This document shows positions 25,095 through 36,071 of a DNA stretch of 64,000 nt, piece by piece. The DNA lies in NCBI RefSeq assembly GCF_047675955.1, contig NC_132929.1:33658421-33722420 (forward strand), in the 5' to 3' direction. The notes under the pieces are model-generated. The model saw only the letters and a program-made list of their open reading frames with translations. It did not search any database and was not told the DNA's origin. A program made the translations under genes and the position numbers. How positions within the stretch are numbered: the stretch's first letter is position 1; each line of letters opens with the position of its first letter. Source of the stretch: Chlorocebus sabaeus. Lineage: Eukaryota > Chordata > Mammalia > Primates > Cercopithecidae.

Positions 25095-25990
25095 GTTGTT
25101 TTATTTTTTCTCTTTATTAATAAAATAAATATAAGACATAATAATTTATCGTACAATTAACACCTGTGAACCCACCTTTCAGTTTATGGCAACCAACAGT
25201 TCTTCTGCAACATGTTTTTTGTTCAGTGTTATATTTCTGGGATTCACTTATGCTGTCATGTGTAAGCCATTAACTGCTTTATAGCATTTCATTATAAAAA
25301 TGTACTGTTTATCCATTTAACCACTGATTCACATATTTTTTTTTAGTTATTTTATTACTAGAAATAGTGTTGTCATGAATCATTTTATATATTTCTCTAG
25401 GTATATATGCACAATAATTTTTCTAGGGTGGATTCCTAGGTGTGAAATTGCTGGATCATTATGTACACACACCTGAAAATTTATTAGGTATACCAAATTG
25501 GCAAATTGGGTTTAGTTTCATTCAAAAGATATTTTACCAATTTATACTGTCACCAGAAATGTGTTGGTGTTGTAGTAGTTCTACATCTTTGCTGACCATT
25601 GATCCTGCAATTTCTTTATTTTTTTGGCTTTTGCCAATCCAGTTGGTATAAAATGTAATCTCATTGGGGATTTAATTTGCAATTGTTTAATTACTAGGGA
25701 AGCAGAGAATATTTTTCATGTTTATTGGCTACTTGAGGTTCCTCTTTGAGAAGTGCCTCTTCAGGTTTTTTGCCCATCTTCCCATTGGGTTGCCTACTTT
25801 TCCTTTATGTGTATATTTGATATTGGCCTTTGTCTGCTATATATGATGCAAATATCCTCTTTTTTCCTTTTTGTTGTCTTTTGATAAAAAGGCATTGTTT
25901 CATTTTAATACAGTCAAATACAACATTTTCTTCTATGGTTTGTGCATTTTGTGTCTTATTTCAGAAATCTATCTTATGCTAACAACAGAT
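25095..25990 (-). mobile_element. old L1 3' end, minus strand
   Basis: Antisense L1M-type text: GGATTCCTAGGTGTGAAATT, TGCTGGATCATTATG, TATAAAATGTAATCTCATTG, TTTTTGCCCATCTTCCCATT, GATATTGGCCTTTGTCTGC. Strongly diverged. Confidence 0.75.
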
Positions 25991-26655
25991 GGCAGGCCTA
26001 CAGTATTTTGACTTTTTTCTACAGTTTATGAAGGAAGGAGAAATGAATAATGATGTGTGTATTAGGATGACGGTTGAAAACCGTCTAAGAGAAGGAGAGT
26101 CTGATGATAGGGAGCCCAGTCACTATTAATTTTAACCATTCAAACAGAAAACACTAAAAAAGTTTCTAGAAATAAATTATTAAAATTTCCAAATATATGT
26201 AATTTAGCTTTCATTAAAATTGAGACCAAATTTCCCAAACTTCAGTAGCAGAAATTTGCCATAAGTAATTTTGAGAATATCAAATGCTGGAGTAGCAGGT
26301 CATCTTTGTTCATCTAGCTAATGGGGAAGACTACCTATAGCTACAAAAATTTAAATTATATCTATTCTTATTCTAAATCTTGTCATCAGAAGGTTGGCTT
26401 TCTTTGTTTACCAAAAAGGACAAAAACTTTCCTACAATATTGAGAGGTTTCTTTTAAGTTGCAAGGATGTTGATTTGTAACGTTTAGAATATGAATGGTT
26501 GTTAAATGAAAAGCATGTATTAAAATTTTTGTTGAAAATTTTATTTATGTACTAACTCTGTAAATTATAATGGCAATACAAAGTTATTATTTATTAAGAT
26601 ATGCTGATTAACCTGCTTATCATGACTTCACTCATCTAGTTTCATTTAAACAAAG
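25991..26655. other. AT-rich intergenic DNA
   Basis: Nothing recognised. Confidence 0.5.
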
Positions 26656-26839
26656 CAAAAATTAGCTGAGCATGGTGGCAGGCGCCTATAATCCCAGCTA
26701 CTTGGGAGACTGAGACAGGAGAATGTCTTGAATCTGGGAGGTGAGGTTGCAGTGAGCAGAGATCGTGCCATTGCATTCCAGCCTGGGAGACACAGTGAGA
26801 CTCCGTCTCAAAAATAAATAAATAAATAAAAATAAATGA
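26656..26839 (+). mobile_element. Alu fragment (right part only)
   Basis: Begins at the middle linker (AAAAATTAGCTGAGC) and contains the right monomer and an (AAAT)n tail. The left monomer is absent, so it is 5' truncated. Confidence 0.9.
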
Positions 26840-27479
26840 AATAGATTATGTAGAGATTCACTCAGAGTCAGGAACATAGCTAAATACATATCAGCCTCTT
26901 GTAAAATGATATTTTGCTAGTAAACTAAATAGTTGATTCTAAAAGACTGACTATAAAATATAATGTAGATCTTATTTTTATTCCACAGATTTAAAATTGA
27001 GGGATGGACAAAGATACAGCAAACAACACAAAAGTAGGAGTATCAATATTAACAGCACACAAAGTATAGTATACAACAAAAAAGCATTTAGTAGCTCAAA
27101 AATAACAATTTACTTTGATAAAAGATGTAGCTCATAAGGAAGTTGTCATGAAAATGCCTGCATAGCTGTGAAAATGCCTACATAAATAACTTAAGGTTCA
27201 ATTACAGAAGCAGGATCTCACATATATATATTTTATATACATGTATACAAATACATATATATGTGTGTATATATGTATAAAGGAGTCTGTTACAGTGACT
27301 GACCCTACACCATTTTGAGAGATGGTTTAGCAGACTCTTATAAGGCTATTGTTTTTATGTCTGATGCTGATGCTTGATGTCCACAGGGCGGGCAGTCAAG
27401 AGAAGATGGATGTAATTTGAAGGGGAACAAGAAGAATCCGGAATCTACCAACACAGTCTGGAGTTCATGAGGATACACT
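26840..27479. other. intergenic DNA left of the solitary LTR
   Basis: Holds the microsatellite at 27222. The 27280-27479 part (TTTTGAGAGATGGTTTAGCA, GGCTATTGTTTTTATGTCTG) may be repeat-derived but I cannot name it. Confidence 0.45.
27222..27279. repeat. TA/TG-rich microsatellite
   Basis: Imperfect ATATAT / ATGTGTGTATATATG tract. Confidence 0.85.
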
Positions 27480-28120
27480 TGCTGTAGGACTTTCTCCTTA
27501 GTTCAGCTAAAAACGGGGTCCTTGTCACATGGCCAGGAGAGATTAGGCTCACAGACACTTTGAAGGGTGAAAAAAAAAAAAAAAAAAAAAAAAAAGGACT
27601 TTATTGAGCAAAAGGGAAAAAACTCAGCAAAGGGAAAGAGGTTCCTATTAACAAGCCCCCATATCACAGATTGAATCCCCAGGTTACCACCCTGGAACAG
27701 GAGAGGCTAAGATCCTCCTCCCTGCAAACGGCGCAAACTTCCCGAGCCTCCACCTCAGTGTACACTCCTCCCAGTGTGCAGGCCAGTCAGAGGTTCTCCA
27801 GGGACCTCTTTATACTTGGCTGTCTCAGATTGACACCTGTCAAAACCTGTGTCAGTTCCTGTTGCCTCTGACTTTGATGGTATGCATGTCCTACAGAAAC
27901 TGGAACACTTCATGTTGATGTTGAACATGTACACATCTAGTGTAGAAGCCAGAGAAACGGAAGGAGGACCCAGGGGAAGGTGGAGAAGGCCTGGGTGTGC
28001 CCACTGTGTGCCTGCTGCCTTACACCACAAAGGTGAGCAAGCAGATAGGTGATGGCATGTGTGAGCTACAACAGGGCTGCTGTTCAAACCTGCCCTTGAT
28101 GTCTTGCAAAAGAATCTCTC
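27480..28120 (-). mobile_element. solitary ERV1-like LTR, minus strand
   Basis: Read on the minus strand: a TATA box (CCAAGTATAAAGAGG, plus 27810-27824), then about 200 bases later CTCAATAAAGTCC (plus 27595-27607), then a U5-like end finishing CTACAGCA at 27480. That spacing is typical of gammaretrovirus-like LTRs. A 29-base homopolymer A run (plus) lies just past the polyadenylation signal. No gag, pol or env is recognisable next to it. The U3 border near 28100 is uncertain. Confidence 0.65.
27570..27597. repeat. A(n) homopolymer in the LTR
   Basis: Uninterrupted A run of about 29 bases. Confidence 0.9.
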
Positions 28121-28209
28121 TTGTGGTCCACCCTAATCAGAAATATACAGAAAACGGAATTCAGGGAGTATCATATATGAATTAATTTTAAATAAAACAA
28201 AATTATTTT

Positions 28210-31150
28210 TGACAAATAAAATCAAGACATGGTTCTTCAAAAATAACAATAAAAATGATACACTTCTGGCAATTGAGACCAAGGAGAAAAAAGAGAAAAG
28301 CACAAATAGATCACATTTGAAATGAAAAAGGATGCTTTACATTATACACTACATCTGTTTTATTAATTCTGAGATTCTAGATTGAGTAGAACAAATTCTA
28401 GAAAACCACAAATGACTAAAATGTATCTAAGACCTATAGATGACAGTAATGATAGTAGATATTAAAATATTCTCAAAGATCTACTAGACAAAGAGGATGT
28501 TGGCTCATATTTGCATGTACATAGAACCCATTAACTTTTAAGGAACAGATAATTATTGGGTTATTTAAACTGTTCCATAGGGTAGAGAAATATGGAAATA
28601 TATGCAATTCATTTGTTCATGGCTAGTGTGTCTGATATCAAAGTCTGATAAGTAAAACACAAACTACCCTTTTATAGTTTTGCTTATGAATATCCAAGCA
28701 AAAAAAATCAAAAATAAATATTGGAAAACTAAATCTAGCAGTATATGTATTTCACAACCAAGCAGGAGACTTCAGGAATGCAAGCCTGTTTCAACAGTAG
28801 ATCATTTAAAATGTAACTAACTAATGACATAAAGAAAAATGAAAGTTTTTAAAATGAAAACTTCTCATTAAATATTCAAGACATTTGATAAAAATTCAAT
28901 ATTCATTACTATTTTAAAAAAATCTCAGTAATTAACAAAAAAACTAAGCATGATAATAGGAAATATGAAATTTACTGAATGACACAGAGAGGCATTGTCT
29001 TTAAATTTAGGAACAACAGAAAAATGCTAATTTTCATTATTATGATTAAATATTTTTGTAACGGCTTCAGCCAATGTAATAAAACAAGAAAAAGAAATAA
29101 ATAGAAGTATTAAAAGAGAAGAGGTAAAATGAGTTGTTATAGTTCACATTATATTCTACCTTCAAAAATCTAAGCTAATAAACCAGTTAGGGCTTTTAAT
29201 GTTGAAATTAACAGAAATCACATTCAAATTGGCTTTGAAAATATTAACTATTATTGGCTCATATAATAATTGCAAGCCCTGGGGTAGAGTAGGCCTCAAG
29301 TTTGGTAGCAGTGATGCAAGAATGTCCTGTTTTCATGCCCTGCTAGATTCTGTATCAAGTTATCCTCCCTCCCCTTCATGCCCTCTGCCTATCCATGGTT
29401 TCAGGATGGCTGTCTTTAATAGCCACAAGCTTCCTTGCTCATATCCAGTAGATGACAGAGAACTGGGTTCTTGTAGCTTTCACAGAAATGAGGACCTTCT
29501 TTCCAAAACCCCAGCTAATATCTTCTCAAATTTCATTGGCCCAAATTAAATCACATTTTTCCTGAACCTGTCATGGTTTCAAGGGGAGGAAAATTATTAT
29601 TGTAGGCTTAGACTAATCAGTGTTTACCCTTAGATCTGATAATATTCAGTCTTCCACCAAAAGCCCAGTTGCATAGAAAGAAAGGCAGATATTTTAAATG
29701 AAAACTTGGTCTATTAGAAAGAAGTTTTAATAGATGCCAAGTAGAAAACTAACAATGTTCACTACAATATCAATTAGAAACCCATTTTGAACTATAAAGA
29801 AAGTTTATTAGAGTGGGCAGATAGAAGATATACACACAGAAATAGAGTTTTGCTTGTGATGATCAGTTAGAAAACAGAATAAAAAAAGAGATCTCAACCT
29901 AACTTCAAAAATAAATACAAATATATATCAAATGCCCAGAAATAAGCTTAACAAGAATTCAGAAGACACAACAGAGAAAACAATGTATCTTAACTTAAAG
30001 GACATAAAGAAGATTTGACTAAATGGACAGATGGACTATATTTTGGGTTATGAAAGTTATATTATAACTTTATCCATAAAGTGAATGCCTTTTTATGAAT
30101 TATAGTTGGGATGAGATGGAACTTAAAAAAATGATTCTAAAGTTCATCCAGCCAACATATGTTGGAAAATAATGAGGGGAGATCTACCAGAAAGTCATTA
30201 AAACATATAGCAAGACTAGAGGTATTAAAACAACAACTTTACTTCTGGGAAGTTTTTATATATAAGAGATCAAAATATTGGGAAAATATTAGAGCCCTAC
30301 TTTATACATCAAAATATATTCTAGAAAAATTAATGACTTAAATATAAAAATGAAACTGTAAAAATACCAGAATAAAATATAGGACACATTTTAATATTCC
30401 TGTCATTTTGGGATAGTGCTGGTCTTTCTTAGCACAAATAACAAAGTTAGAAACTATAAGAAAAAGGTTTCAGAATTAAGTACATAAAATTTTCTAAACC
30501 TCTATATCACAATCAAATAGAATCATCATAAGTTAAAGGATAAATAACTAACTGGAAAATGACATGCCACATCTAACAAATAAAATATTTATATTCATAT
30601 CTTATAAAGAGCTGAAACCAAGTAATAAAAAGTAAGAATTACAGATGAAAAGCAGGCAGAGGACATAAAAATAAAACATAAAAAATAGCTATTGCATTAA
30701 AGATGCTCAACTTCACTGTTAGCCAAAGGAATACATACTAAAACAATATTTTTTACCTGTTAGATTGGGAAAAACATTTAGTAGATTTCAATTACCTGAT
30801 ATTAAAGAAAATGAGAAAACAGATATTTTAACACACTTTAAATGTGCATACTCTGACTAATTATTCAACTTCTAGGAAGTTATGCTAAGAGATAGAGATA
30901 CTCAAGGATGTTCATTGCAGAGTTGTTTTAATGAACAGTAATTGGAAACAACCAATTGCCTATTAAGAGAAGTTTGTTTAATTTATGGCACATTTGTACA
31001 AGGGAATATTACACAGTCATTAGAAAGATGAATTTTACATTGGCATAGAAGGCTAAGCATGAACGTTTAAGTGGGAAAAAACTTTTTAATATAGTAAATG
31101 TAGTATAACCCTACTTTTAGGGTGAAGAAAAGAATAGATACTTAAATATT
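28210..31150 (+). mobile_element. old L1 (L1M-type), sense strand, with a break at 29180-29640
   Basis: Degenerate ORF2-like text: TTCACAACCAAGCAGGAGAC... CAGGAATGCAAGCC (28760), AAAGTTCATCCAGCCAACAT (30139), AAAATACCAGAATAAAATAT (30360), GATGCTCAACTTCACTG (30702), GGAATACATACTAAAACAA (30729), ATTACACAGTCATTAGAAAG (31009). No open frame of note. Confidence 0.75.
29180..29640. other. unassigned old repeat or single-copy insert within L1
   Basis: Differs in composition from the L1 on either side: less A-rich and containing TATTGGCTCATATAATAATT, CAGGATGGCTGTC and TTTCATTGGCCCAAATTAAA. It resembles an ancient repeat with a conserved 'ggctcatgtaa...cattggccc' layout, but I cannot name the family. 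No gene seen. Confidence 0.4.
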
Positions 31151-31184
31151 ATTAGATCTACTGGAACAAACTCTTCTTCTTTAC

Positions 31185-31487
31185 TTTTTTTTTTTTTTTT
31201 TGAGACAGTCTGGCTGTGACACCCAGACTGGAGGACAATGGCGCAATCGCGATCTTGGCTCACTGCAACCTCCACCTCCTGGGTTCAAGCGATTCTCCAG
31301 TGTCAGCCTCCCAAGTAGCTGGGATTACAAGCATGCACCATCATGCCCAGCTAATGTTTGTATTTTCAACAGAGATGGGGTTTCACCACGTTGGCCAGGC
31401 TGGTCTCGAATGCCTGACCTTGGGTGATCCACCCGCCTTGGCCTCCCGAAGTGCTGGGATTACAGACGTCAGTTAACATGACCAGCC
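31185..31487 (-). mobile_element. AluS-like element
   Basis: Reverse Alu with a 17-base T run at left, ending at ACCAGCC. Flanks CTGGAACAAACTC (about 31161) and TTGAAACAAATTC (about 31490) look like a decayed target duplication. Confidence 0.92.
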
Positions 31488-32889
31488 TATTGAAACAAAT
31501 TCTGTAGATATTCCAACCTGTTAACAATGGTTATCTCTGATGACAGGGATTATAAGAAATTTTAACATTTTAATTTAAATACTTCTAATTTTTTTCACAG
31601 TGTAATATGATTTTACACTCATGGGAAAAAGATTATTTCTTCTGTAAGTGGAAAAGAAAGAAAGTAGAGGAGACATTAATAGATAAAGTGGTAATTTGGA
31701 GTGAAACAACTTTGAAGAATGTTTTTCAGTATTAGAGAGACCTGTGTTTGTTTTGGTCCTGGGGTGGTGGGAGAAAGCCAATGTTGGAAAGAGAGTGAAG
31801 GGAATGTTGACTGGCCAAGGTTCCAGAGGGGCTGGAACAGAACACCAACATGGGGCAAACGGTAGGAATAAGGAAAGGAAAGGAGGATAACATAAATAAA
31901 ACTAAGGCAAATTTTTTAGGAGTAAGAGCATAAAAGGATTTACAGTCAATGAAACCTATTCTTTCCCAGTGGATTTGGAGAACAAAGTAATCATCTGAGT
32001 GGGAAGGTTGGGACTGTGAGCTGGAGGGCATAGAAGAGGTATGTGGTTGCTGCTGGGCAAAGAATGGGCTCTGAATTATCAAGTATGCTTGTGAGATTCA
32101 TGGGCTCCATCTCAGATCTACAGAATCAGTCTCTGAGGGAAGCTGATTTTAATGCATGCTAAAATCTGGAAACTTGGAAATAAAAGGTTAACTAAGAACA
32201 TGGGGCCACTGCTGATCCTACATCACAATTATCTGCAATAGAGTCAATCAATACATTTGTGATTTTCTTCAGCAACATTTAGCAGCCTGTGAAGAGAAAT
32301 TCTGAGGGGAAAAAAACAAAAAACAAAAAAAGATGGTTGGGCATACCCAGAGTTGGGCTTTGGCAACATGGGTGTAGAAGAAAGTCACTGGGTCAATGGA
32401 ACCTGAGATGCTGGGAAGTGCATCATTAACCTGGGTAATCATGAGGTAATAACTAGGTGGAGAGGAAGGCTTTGAGGGACTGGAATTTAGAATAAGGAGG
32501 TGTAGGGGAAGTGAGGTCAGGGTGTGAGGTGGTTATGCTTGTAAACACCAGGCTTCTATCTTGGGATTGCGTGAGTGTAGGCAAAGATGGTTACGCAAGG
32601 CAAAAGTAGATAAACACAGAATAGAATGTTGGGGAGAAGACAAGGTAGGAAGGGGCAGAGCCAAGGGAACTATTAATAAAAGAACAGCATACGCCAGCCC
32701 TGGAGAATCAGTATAGCAGTGCATCCAGGAAAGCTCGTCAGCTTTAGAACTGTTGATGGCAGTCACCGTACTCATTCTTTCCTCTATATGTTGGCAAATG
32801 CAGAGTTAGCTCTCAGATGTCCCTATGGTGACAGAAATTTTGGTTCAGTATCTGCTTACAACTCTATTCTACTCTATGGTGTATTCATT
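31488..32889. other. intergenic DNA
   Basis: 31660-32080 is purine-rich and may contain decayed L2. Chance ORFs only. Confidence 0.45.
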
Positions 32890-33025
32890 CTGATGTCTTT
32901 GTCACTTAGACTATTAATTCCTTAATAATAGAGATTTTTTTTTTCATTTTTAAATTCCCACTGCTTAATGCTATGCCTGACGCATGGTACATATTCAGTG
33001 AAAACTTTTTCTGAGTGAATGAAAT
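32890..33025 (+). mobile_element. L2 3' terminal fragment
   Basis: CTATTAATTCCTTAATAATAG, GCTATGCCTGACGCATGG and CTGAGTGAATGAA match a diverged L2 end. Confidence 0.6.
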
Positions 33026-33779
33026 TTAAAAGCTCCCTTATGCTTCCAGTTAGCACTTTGGAGTCAGGGTATTTTGACAAAGGCCCCCTCCCAGGTGGAA
33101 GAAAGGAGGAATACTATTCATTGCTTACCCTCTTAGAATGCTTTTGAACATTTTGTTAGGTGGCTGGAACATTTTGTTCAGTGAATATTTTATATGAGTA
33201 AGCTATGTTTGATGATGAGCTGTTTGTGATGATGGAGGTGAGAAGTGTGACTGTCAATTGAAGGTAGAAAAACAGAAATAATGAAGATTCCATCCTCCTC
33301 TACCTAAGCATGAAATGTTCCACATCAAACTCTCAGCTCTCTTCAAACTCTCTCCCTAGGGAGCCTCTTTATTCCAAGCTCTGGTTATCACCACCATGAG
33401 CACACAGACATTCCTTCTTCATCTGGACCCATATCACTTCCTAATTTACGTCACTCAGAAGCCCCTGAGGCTCAACTTTGCACAAACAGAATTAACGATC
33501 TTCCACTGCACTTCTGGTCCTCTTCCAGGATTTCCTCTCACAGGACTCAGCAGCACCTTCCCCAGCAAGTTAGGAACCAGGAACCAACCCTTCTCAGTCT
33601 CTTTTCCTCATCTCCCACATCTAACCTACCAAATTCTTCCAATTTTAAGATATAAAGAACTCTTGGATCTTTCCATTTCTCCATTATCAAAGCTACCACC
33701 TGGTTCTGGAATTCAGTAATACCCCTAAATGGATCTACCTATGACCATTCCAAGTCCTCTCCAGTCCCCTCTCTACCTC
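33026..33779. other. intergenic DNA
   Basis: A 107-codon plus frame (33396-33719) lies in pyrimidine-rich text; no domain or homologue recognised. Confidence 0.5.
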
Positions 33780-34372
33780 ACAGCTCGGAGGATCTTTTCA
33801 CAACTCTAATCTGATTGTGTCATATTTCTGCTTAAACCACCTCAATGACTTAAGCTTTTAGCCCTAACTACCACTTACAAGGCTAGTAAGGTCTGACCCT
33901 TGCCCACACCTCGGGGCTCATTTTGCATGCTGTACTCCTTCACTCTCTCTGGGGCCAACTACAGTAAATTTCTCTTATTCTTTGAGAGATATCATGCTGT
34001 CCCCTACCCCCTACCCCCAAACCCACCAAGGCCTTTGTACATGCATTTTCTTCCCCACTTCATATAGTTAAACCCATGCTTCTTTCTGATCTCAGTCCAC
34101 ACATGATTTCCTTGGAGAAGCCATCAGAGATTTCTCTGACAAAGTCAAATCCTTTTGTTATATTTGCTTATAGAAATATGGCCCCCATCTTTGCAGCATA
34201 CATCTCAGTTGTGATTTTGTATTTATGTGTGTGGGATTATTTCACTTATATCTGTCTGCTTCACTAGACTCTAGGCTCTGTGAAGGGCAAGAACCCTATG
34301 TGCTCTTGCTAAGTGCAGTGCTTGGCATGTACTGAGTGTGCAATAAATAGTTGTTAGATGAGTGAATGGGAA
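33780..34372 (+). mobile_element. L2 3' end
   Basis: Sense L2: CTAATCTGATTGTGTCATAT, AGGCCTTTGTACATGC, TCTCTGACAAAGTC, CTAGACTCTAGGCTCTGTGA, AGTGCTTGGCATGTACTG, and the end CAATAAATAGTTGTTAGATG with AGTGAATG. Upstream of AQP9. Confidence 0.82.
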
Positions 34373-35704
34373 GACTAAAGAACACTCTTGCATGTTATTA
34401 GCTGTAGTCACAGTCAGAAAGTCCTGTTTCTCTGGTCCATCCACTGGGACTTGGTAATGGTATGGTCATAGGTAACCCTCCCGGACAATGGTAGTTCTGA
34501 TAACTTCACCAGGAATTAAAGCCAAAATGCTGAGATTTTGTCCTGGTTCTGCAGTAGGGTGGCCTCAGGCAAGTTATAACTTTTTTAAGTCTAAATTCTA
34601 AATGGCACCTACAGATCAGAAGTCTCCTTCTGCCTTTGGCCTCTCATCAGCTGCTTTCTCCATGTCCTCTCCTCCCTCCCTTTTTGCAAAGCTAGGGGAG
34701 GGCCTGATGCAGAGCTGGCTTCCCTGTGGGAGGACTGGAAGGAACCACACAGCGTGGGTACTAATTCCATGAGTCCACACTGGTAATCAGAAACTAGGCC
34801 CGCCTTGTTGTTTAGAAACTAATGCTGTATTCTATTTCTTCAGATAAGCCAGTTTTGAAAAGCAAGGCTTGAATATTTGACAGGACAAGAAGCTAGTACC
34901 AAACACAGTTTGTTGCCAGCAAGGATGTCAATTTATCAAATTTAAAGGGTATAACCTAGGAGCCTTGGTTAGGTGTACTTTCTTGTTTGATTAGGATGGC
35001 ATACATGCTGATTGATCTCTTTCCAGCTCAGTCATCTCCATGCAGTAAAGAATTTCAAGCTGCTATTGTTTATTTCCTATGTATTATGTCCAAATATTTC
35101 ATGGTAAATGAAGAAGAGTGACTGTTTTCAAACTGGAATACTTCTTCAGAAGAAACCCAAAAAGGTGACTCCTCCATCTTTCTGATTCTTGGATCCTAAA
35201 GTATCTTCAGCAAATGAAGCCCAGTTTCATAACCGAAGAGGTAACTTGCAGTGTGAAGCTTGCAATAGTCTCCCTGTATGTTAATTTCTCTATCTCTAGG
35301 ATGGCCTCTGTGGTTCTTACTAACCTCAGAGTGGTATCATGAAGTCACTGAAATGATACTGGAAGAAAACAAGAGTGATTAATCTTCTAGGGTGATAAAT
35401 CTATATTTTCTTCAAATTCTTCATTTTGCATAAAAACCTTTTTCAGAAAAGAATGTTTACATTGGATATATCTACACCTGATTTGACAATTCCAAACTAC
35501 ACTCCAACCACCCACTTCTGAATGAGAAAAAAAAAAATCAGAGGCCTGCAATTGTGTAACATGCAAATCTTTTCTGGACCAGGGCCCATCACTGTGGTTT
35601 GGCAACACAACCAGCACATCTCTTTTCTCATCTCTTGAAAAAAACCAACAGAGAAAAAAGTACCTTGAGAATAAAGGTAATGATTAATCTATCAGGCACA
35701 AAAA
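34373..35704 (+). other. AQP9 5' flank
   Basis: Distal promoter region. A MIR-like core at about 34500-34600 (TGTCCTGGTTCTGCAG, GGCAAGTTATAACTTTTT). No CpG island: CG dinucleotides are rare, as expected for a tissue-restricted promoter. Confidence 0.55.
35123..35129 (+). promoter_or_regulatory. candidate insulin-response element upstream of AQP9
   Basis: TGTTTTC, the core of the negative insulin-response element described for rodent Aqp9 promoters, lies about 0.84 kb upstream of the ATG. A 7-mer is expected by chance in AT-rich DNA, so this is only a candidate. Confidence 0.2.
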
Positions 35705-35960
35705 GGATCATTTGGGGGATTTCAGGTTCTAAGTCGCAGATTCAAACAGATAGCAGTGAACAAGGAATGACAGTTCCACCAGAAGACGATTAAGCCACAG
35801 CCTCTAATTGGAACGGCATTTGTACAGTCACAGACTCTCACCAGACATCTCCAGGAATCTGTGAGCCACTATCAAAACCTCCATTTTCATGTGGCTGTGA
35901 AAGTGAGGACCACAACAGGTAGGCATTGGTGGAAACAGGAGTCCTCAGAGAAGCCCCAAG
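35705..35960 (+). promoter_or_regulatory. AQP9: AQP9 5' UTR and promoter-proximal region (boundaries inferred)
   Basis: Sequence directly upstream of the AQP9 start codon. No strong TATA box is visible; ATAAAGG at 35671-35677 is the nearest weak candidate and would place initiation near 35700. The leader holds a minimal upstream ORF (ATG TGG CTG TGA, 35889-35900) and a donor-like CAG|GTAGGC at about 35916-35924. The transcription start is inferred, not seen. Confidence 0.5.
35889..35900 (+). promoter_or_regulatory. three-codon upstream ORF in the AQP9 leader
   Basis: ATG-TGG-CTG-TGA lies 61 bases before the AQP9 ATG. If the transcript begins upstream of it, a scanning ribosome meets this ATG first. 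Its context is modest (T at -3, T at +4), so most ribosomes would probably pass it. Confidence 0.35.
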
Positions 35961-36071
35961 ATGCAGCCAGAGAAAGCAGAAAAGGGGAAAAGCTTCAAGC
36001 AGAGACTGGTCTTGAAGAGCAGCTTAGCGAAAGAAACCCTCTCTGAGTTCTTGGGCACGTTCATCATGATT
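35961..36071 (+). CDS. AQP9: AQP9 first coding exon (aquaporin-9 residues 1-37)
   Basis: Seen: an ATG with A at -3, then 37 whole codons ending in phase 0 at a consensus donor (GTAAGT at 36072). The peptide starts MQPEKAEKGKSFKQRL and ends KETLSEFLGTFIMI, matching the cytosolic N-terminus and start of the first membrane helix of aquaporin-9. Known: AQP9 is an aquaglyceroporin of the plasma membrane passing water, glycerol, urea and other small neutral solutes; it is prominent in hepatocytes and leukocytes and imports glycerol for gluconeogenesis. The NPA pore motifs lie in later exons outside this window. Compared with the human protein as I remember it, residue 5 is Lys instead of Gly and residue 36 is Met instead of Leu, suggesting a non-human primate or a variant. 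The reading frame shows no damage. Exon 2 was not found up to 64000, so intron 1 is at least 27.9 kb. Confidence 0.95.

Noticed and set aside
35861..36046. 61-codon frame over AQP9 exon 1
   Set aside because: Out of frame with AQP9 and begins at a non-ATG codon; shadow of the true exon.
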